Shown here piece after piece: positions 58,717-64,000 of a DNA stretch of 64,000 bases; positions within the stretch are counted from its first letter, which is position 1; each line of letters begins with the position of its first letter. Both the position numbers and the translations under genes were made by a program. Below the pieces are notes generated by a model. The model ran no database searches, had not been told where the DNA came from, and worked only from the letters and a program-made list of their open reading frames with translations. This DNA is from Isoetes taiwanensis (taxonomy: Eukaryota > Streptophyta > Lycopodiopsida > Isoetales > Isoetaceae): positions 15,187,468 to 15,251,467 of the forward strand of contig JAJEKV010000005.1 of assembly GCA_021234155.1 (NCBI GenBank), read 5' to 3'.

Positions 58717-59860
58717 CTCTTCGACGCTTAGTAAGCGCCTCTTAGAGGTGACCTCCCGCCTCGGGCCGCGATGCTCGCCTCATGCTTCGGATTGGAAAGG
58801 AGTGCGGAGGAATTGGGAAGGAGCTTGGAGGAATTGGGCATGGGCTGAGCTGAGCTTGTGAGAAGAGCTACGCTTTAGGGCTTAGTGCTTAAATCCGCGG
58901 CTTAGGCGCCGCCAAAGGTAATTTAAAAACCTCACACGCCGTAACAATTAATTCAGAACCAGCTTAAATATTTCAGATGACCAAATCGAATTGACACATG
59001 TCACATCGAGGAAATGCCTTGACAATATAATTTTGCCAAGAATGTTGGGATAGTGATGGTACCAAAAATAAATAATTGAATCTTATTCCAATGTCACAAA
59101 TCTACATTTTTAAACAACAATTCAATCTTCATTTCGGCACGCGGTCCATGCACACCACCCTTGTGCATCCTCACTATTATTAATATATATAAAAATGTGT
59201 TACGTCTTTGGAACAACAAATCACTTGAAAAGAATAACATCAATTTGGTTAAGTGTCAAAGAATTACAATGTTATTGGGAGACCGCCATAATTTTTTTTC
59301 ATGGGTCTCCCCGTGAAATTTTGTACATATATTCAGGCCTTCTATTTTTTTCCATATCAATTTTTAGGATATCTTACCACATGATCTGCAGTAATCGAGG
59401 AGGCTTGGGTTGTTTAGTGAGCAACATGTACTTGAAATTACCTAAGAATTGATAATACAATCCACTTAAGATAACCTCATGCACTCCAAATTTTTGCCCC
59501 CATCCATCTTTTTGTATGAATCTTCAAGTGTGCATTTGGGTTCTCGGCACTTGAGGATGTAGAAGTCCACACCCTCGAATTGTTCACCTCCGCATTCATC
59601 GCGCAAAATTGTCACCTACCTCTACCAAATTATCTGATCCATTCATTGGTTTGTTCAAGAGTCTCTTTTTTTCTTCTCAACTCCCTCGGTTTTAAGTCGC
59701 CTACCTCCCACTTTCCAAATCTACTCGTATTGATGCAGAGTCCCAATTATGATCCATGCAAAACAAGCGTAAACATGATGATGTGCATCTATGAGCAAGC
59801 CCTGCTTGGTCTACTCCCTCGACATGTGTCCGATACGCTGAATCTTCTTTGTGCCTTTAA
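58717..59860. other. Non-coding
   Basis: GC-rich segment at 58720-58920 with CGCTTAGTAAGCGCC and GCGGCTTAGGCGCCGCC words, followed by AT-rich sequence. Short frames at 59195-59452 and 59580-59930 are unrecognised; the latter overlaps the antisense transposase relic. Confidence 0.35.
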
Positions 59861-59863
59861 GTG

Positions 59864-60600
59864 TTTCAATTTCATATCCTTCCATGTTTGCCACAACAAA
59901 GAAGTTCAATTTTCCAAAAATATCTTTTGATCTCATCTGCTTCATCAACTGGTAGATCGCTGAAATATGTACACGAAATTTTTACAATATCTTTAGCATG
60001 CCTCAGTTGCACACCATTGGGTTTGAGTTGTTCCTTACTTAGCAGCCTTTGATAACAAAGACTGCGACCATCATGTTCACCTTTTTGCATGAGCAAGTGG
60101 CAAAGTAGTTCCACACTATTTCCTTGTCATTCATTGTGAAGTACCTCGCCTAAAAAAAAAAGGTGTTTTCCCGACTTGAATTGTGATGAGCAGCCATCAC
60201 TCCAAACCCAATGCTTCTCATACTCTATTTCCCTCGCTCCTTAAGCCATGCAACATGCTTTTTGTAGGCAAGTGTTCCACAAATAATGAGTCATGCACTT
60301 TATCATCGAAATGTAAAAGTGAGTCTCTTTTTATGATCTTCCTACCATTGTTGAGTCTTAAATCACCGGTGCACTTGATTGTATTGCTCTTTGATCGCAC
60401 ATTTCGGGCCGTGGCCACAAATCTCACATTCTTGGTCAGCTTGCAATTGTCATGAACTCCAGAAATTTTCTCATGCCGTTCAATCGGGCCCCTCGCATGA
60501 TGTATTCAAATTTCAAGTGGTAGATGCAAATAAAGATGTATGCTCTCACGCATCCTCCTTACAAAACTCTGCTTTTAACCTCTCAAAAGTCTCATTACCT
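59864..60600 (-). pseudogene. DDE-like transposase relic (SDGCSSQFK / KGEHDG type)
   Basis: Minus-strand reading, across frames: TKNVRFVATARNVRSKS, then DSLLHFDDKVHDSLFVEHLP, then VWSDGCSSQFKSGKT (about 60195). WNYFATCS- follows, then KKGEHDGRSLCYQRLLSKEQ (about 60090) and LKPNGVQLRHAKDIVKISCT. The pair S-D-G-x-x-S-Q-F-K-S and G-K-G-x-x-D-G-x-x-x-x-x-K-R is the signature of a widespread, poorly named group of transposase-derived proteins in which the Asp of SDG is thought to be catalytic. Stops and shifts make it non-functional. I cannot assign a transposon superfamily without a search, and no terminal repeats are identified. Confidence 0.55.
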
Positions 60601-61187
60601 TAATTCAATTTTGATATGAGGATTCTCCTTCTAAACCTCGAGGTAGAATTGCATCCCCCAGTGGAAATCATGTGAATGCCAAATAAATGCTACATATAAT
60701 GAACCGCCATTTGGGGATGAATACTTACTTCCAAAAGGATGACTTTAAGGTGTGAAATCAAAAGTTCATATATTTTACCATTTTTAAAATCTGGATTTGA
60801 TGGTTTAGTAGGATGGGACGCTAAAGAATCTCATAAAAGGCCAAAATTTGATAACCTTGCATCCCAATTATATGTAAATTCGCCAAATTAATGGACATTT
60901 TACATCCCTCCTTAAAACCTCAATTTTATGGTAAAACGTCCAATTCTTTTTGAATTGCTAAGTAAAATGTTGGAAAATAGGAAATAATCGCCAAATTTCT
61001 ATAGCCAATGCTAGAGGATGATAAAGTAGGGATGAATTTACTTGGTCGACTTCAAGAAGGTGAATTGATGTTCCATCTTTATTCCTCGCCTCTCTCGATG
61101 CATACCTCCTCACGCCTTTTCTTGTATGGAGAAACTCTTGTATTTTTTTCCATAACCGATAACAGCTTTCTATTGTAATCTAACATG
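60601..61187. other. No feature seen; possibly intron of the transposase relic
   Basis: AT-rich and without open frames between the transposase-like relic and the next antisense frame. It may be an intron, but no reliable splice sites were identified. Confidence 0.3.
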
Positions 61188-61451
61188 CTATCCATCCGCT
61201 TTCCTCCTCCTAACATTGACCAAGGTCCTTCCCTTTGTTAGCTTGCACCCTTCTTTGAAAAGCATTTGAAATTGTTTTTCGGGGATGCCGAAAGCAACCG
61301 CCACTTCGCTTGATTCAATGGCTTGACACCATTTGTACCGCTGGCCGCCATTATCGTGGTGGACTTCCTTGCACCTAAGCATGTCATGATTCCTCTCATA
61401 TTTATGTTCTTGCATTGTTTCCTTCAAATTCTTCACCATTTGCTCTACCAT
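61188..61451 (-). CDS. Hypothetical protein frame, possibly 5' part of the transposase relic
   Basis: Unrecognised 87-codon frame, Lys/Arg/Glu-rich (KNLKETMQEHKYERNHDMLR; EKQFQMLFKEGCKLTKGRTL). It lies on the same strand and upstream of the DDE-like relic and could be its N-terminal exon. A further antisense frame at 61644-61847 (RKIGIDETQFLSRSILRAID) is similar in character. No function is assigned. Confidence 0.25.
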   Translation of the reverse strand: MVEQMVKNLKETMQEHKYERNHDMLRCKEVHHDNGGQRYKWCQAIESSEVAVAFGIPEKQFQMLFKEGCKLTKGRTLVNVRRRKADG

Positions 61452-62129
61452 AGTAACCCTTAGATTTCTTTATAGAAGCAATTGGTAAATCTCTTTTGCC
61501 CTCCAAAGAAGACTGCCAAAGATACGGCCTTTGTCATTGTCATCAACATTTGTACTAATTTGGTTGAATACTTCATAAATTTCTCCCCGAAATTTCTCTT
61601 ATCCCGTGGTCACGGGCCTCAATTTCTTATTCTTCTTTGAAGGCTAATCTTTAGAAGGAGAATTCTTCTTCATTGCTACCTTCTTTGCATACAATCTCTC
61701 GCCTCCGATCTCTCTCTTCCTTGCTGCATCAATGGCTCTCAGAATTGAACGGGAGAGGAATTGGGTTTCATCTATCCCGATTTTTCGTATTGCAAAATTG
61801 GTGAGGGCAAATTGTTGAATTTCTTGTTCGTGCAATTTTGGAAACAATGGGTCCCTCCATTTTGCTTTGAATTAAGATATTTAGCCCGCCATCCACCTAA
61901 TATGGCGGGCTATGGGCATTCATGTTTCCAGCACCAAACAAGCTCATGATTCTCTCAATGCCATTTGACGGGCGCGACACCCTACATGTCAATTGATCAA
62001 TCACGCACGCCGTGTTTAAAACACGCCGCATTTTAAGCACTTGTGTTTTGGCGTCTGATCGGTGATTTCTGCTACCCAAGACGCATTTTGCACCCAATAT
62101 CATCTCGCGATAAAGGGAGAAGCGGCAAA
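61452..62129. other. Junction region with short hairpin
   Basis: No supported gene. A perfect stem AGCCCGCCAT/ATGGCGGGCT (61883-61892 and 61902-61911, 9-nt loop) and an imperfect CGTGTTTAAAACACG palindrome near 62010 lie close to where the LINE at 62130 stops. Confidence 0.45.
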
Positions 62130-64000
62130 GACATATCCCGCTAACAAAGATGCCATTTCCATCGGCCCCGCTTTGATCCAGCTTTCTAACTCATCTATAA
62201 ACAACCCAAAAAGGGTAGGCGAGAGGGGGCATCACTGCTTGACACCTATGTTACTTGTTATGAGGTCTGGTTTTTCCATAACAAGTGGGGAAGACAATTG
62301 GACCATCACCTGTTCATATAATATTTTCACTGCTATTTGGTATTCTAAGGGGACCTGCAAGTGATCCATTCTTTGCCATACATTCTTCCTGTCTAGCATA
62401 TCAAATGCTTTAGTGAAGTCTATGAACAATGCAAATAAAGGTTTTTTAGTGCCCTTAACAATGTCCATAGCAGCCCTCATAGTGACTAGGTGATCAATAA
62501 TAGATTTGTGCCTCCTGAAACCCACTTGCCCCTCTACCTGTATTTTATTATCCTCCGCCCAATCATTAATTTTAGACTTTACAATTGAGGCAAATAATTT
62601 AGCATACAGATTACTAACCACGATCATCCTATAATTGTTGGGATCCAGCTCATTTCCATTTTTGTGTATTAGAACAACACGGTTTATTCTCCAGGTTGAA
62701 GGCATGCCTTCCCGAATAGCTGCATTAAGCATATCTGTAGTGATTTTCACAATAGGATCTCCTCCCCATTTGAGCATTTCTGCCATAAGCCCCGTTGAAT
62801 CTGATGCTTTACCATTTCTTGGTTTTTGCAATCCTTCTATCACATCTTGCTCAGTGATTTCTAAGATCTTCCTCTCCCCTTCATAATAGATGTCTGACAC
62901 TCCTGCCACATAATAGAGTTTCTGAACCTGTTTGAATATGGTGTCGGCATCAAGCTTTAGTTTCTGTTTTTGTGTGTTCTTCAACCGATTCCAAAATTGC
63001 ATTGGATTGGTAAGTAACTCCTTTATAAGTTGCTCCTGCTTCTGTAAGAGATAGGCTCCCTTTTTGCGCTTAATGATGCTCATATATTCCTTTTTAACCC
63101 TTCCTTTTGCTATCCTGTTTGCTGCTTTCAATTCTTGCCTCTTCATCTGACATTCCATGTCAAACCAGCCATTGCATGCCAGGCCCTTGGTTCGTCTGGG
63201 AGATACATAGCATTGCCTAGCCATTTTAATTAGCATATCTGTAAGCACTTCACTAATTATCTTTGTTGTATGGGGCCAAACTATTCGACCTACCTCTTCC
63301 TTGCACATCTTTTCGAATTTAAGAGACTTATTTGCATGCATAAAGATATGTGACCGATTTTTCCATTTTCCATCATCTTCCATGTCATGTGTCGGAGCAA
63401 TAAATATATTTGCAAACAGGGGTACATGGTGTGATTCTAAGCGTATGTCACCTAATTCAAAGCGACTTATCTGTTTTCTAAATTGCGGTCTGGCAATGAG
63501 GAGGTCAATGACACTAGCATCTTTGCATGTACAATTATCTGTTTTAGGAAAATATGCAGTGCCATTATATATTACCATCCACTAGCCATGCGTAGCACAT
63601 GTTTTCCCTGTGGATTAGAGTACTTACTTGTGTCCTGTGAGGTCCTAGCCCATCCATTATTCTTCAACTCATCAGCGTCCATCATTTGCATCCAGATATC
63701 TTCTGTATCATCAACCACACTGCACATAGCAACTTGGTTAGTTGCTATACGCCCATTAAAGTCCCCCAGCATCATAATTTTTCCCTCTTGCATCAAATCA
63801 CTTATATCTTGCTCTAAATTGTCAAATGGATCATCTTTATCTAATTCTCATGTATTATATGTTGGCGAATCCCTTGGAGGGAAGTAGCACCCAGCCACAA
63901 AAATCTTACCAAATCTACCTAGAAACTCAATCCAAATGTATTGCTTTGGTAGCCTTTGCTGTAATATTTTTATCATATGCATAACATTATTTCTTGCATA
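62130..64000 (-). mobile_element. LINE copy running off the right edge, 3' truncated
   Basis: Same family as the array. Endonuclease: MMLGDFNGRIATNQVAM (63572-63796) and NCTCKDASVIDLLIARP. The motif normally SDHxP reads ESHHVPL here. Linker: GLACNGWFDMECQMKRQELK. RT: EQDVIEGLQKPRNGKASDS, LYAKLFASIVKSKINDW and QVGFRRHKSIIDHLVTMRAA, then FALFIDFTKAFDMLD. A nonsense codon (TGA where GGA is expected in GVKQGCPLSP, 62229-62231) interrupts it. Similarity ends near 62130, before the YADD motif. The uninterrupted 448-codon frame (63578-62232) makes it one of the better-preserved copies. Loss of the 3' end is unusual for LINEs. Confidence 0.88.

Overview
The window reads as nuclear DNA of a land plant. 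It is AT-rich, intron-bearing and dominated by transposable elements. Supporting evidence is a Ty3/gypsy chromovirus with a chromodomain and an initiator-Met-type primer site, a Copia remnant, a Helitron relic, and fragments of plant-type genes (a CABIN1-like protein, a DDI1-like ubiquitin domain, a DUF676 lipase-like protein). The LINEs carry a C-terminal CCHC finger after the reverse transcriptase and simple-repeat tails. That is not the familiar angiosperm L1/RTE layout, so a non-seed plant is possible, but the species cannot be fixed from sequence alone. No rRNA, tRNA gene, CRISPR or bacterial operon is visible.

Layout. 1-8000: relics, namely a long-terminal-inverted-repeat family (1430-1873, second copy 2817-3190), a Helitron helicase fragment (3222-3880), a near-perfect 111-nt hairpin (6060-6170), a SINE/LINE 3' end (6430-6702) and an antisense LINE fragment (7030-8000). 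8000-16078: mostly non-coding, with one copy of a dispersed repeat (10235-10700), a small gag-only Copia-type element on the minus strand (13300-14855), an 86-bp tandem repeat and one clean exon of a DDI1-like gene (15910-16040). 16079-28770: a 12.7-kb chromovirus with 1.57-kb LTRs. Its gag-pol is recognisable but frameshifted, and about 4.5 kb of extra sequence lies between primer site and gag, including what looks like a complete intron-containing transcription unit (19735-22147). 28885-30088: three exons of a CABIN1-like gene on the minus strand. 31390-33552: two gypsy relics fused head to head. 34527-35505: two more copies of the dispersed repeat with a LINE stub between them. 36029-36633: a LINE 3' end on the plus strand.

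37055-39593 holds the one clearly intact host gene: ten exons that join in frame to a 430-residue DUF676-type serine hydrolase.

43051-54660 is the most unusual region. Five LINE copies, all on the minus strand, lie head to tail and are separated by (GA)n/(TC)n or (GGGAGA)n tracts; the most downstream copy is nearly full length. The same LINE family supplies a stub at 35068-35125, the plus-strand copy at 36 kb and a copy running off the right edge (62130-64000). 54790-61500 holds unrecognised coding-like sequence, an FCP1/NIF-type phosphatase relic, an acidic open frame and a relic of a DDE-like transposase.

How it fits together: the two gene fragments flanking the chromovirus belong to different genes, and the 5-bp flanks do not match, so the element probably marks a rearrangement junction. 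Outside the lipase gene nearly every protein-coding signal is a mobile element or a gene fragment. Many frame breaks are single-base indels in otherwise well-conserved protein sequence, so some may be consensus errors rather than biological decay.
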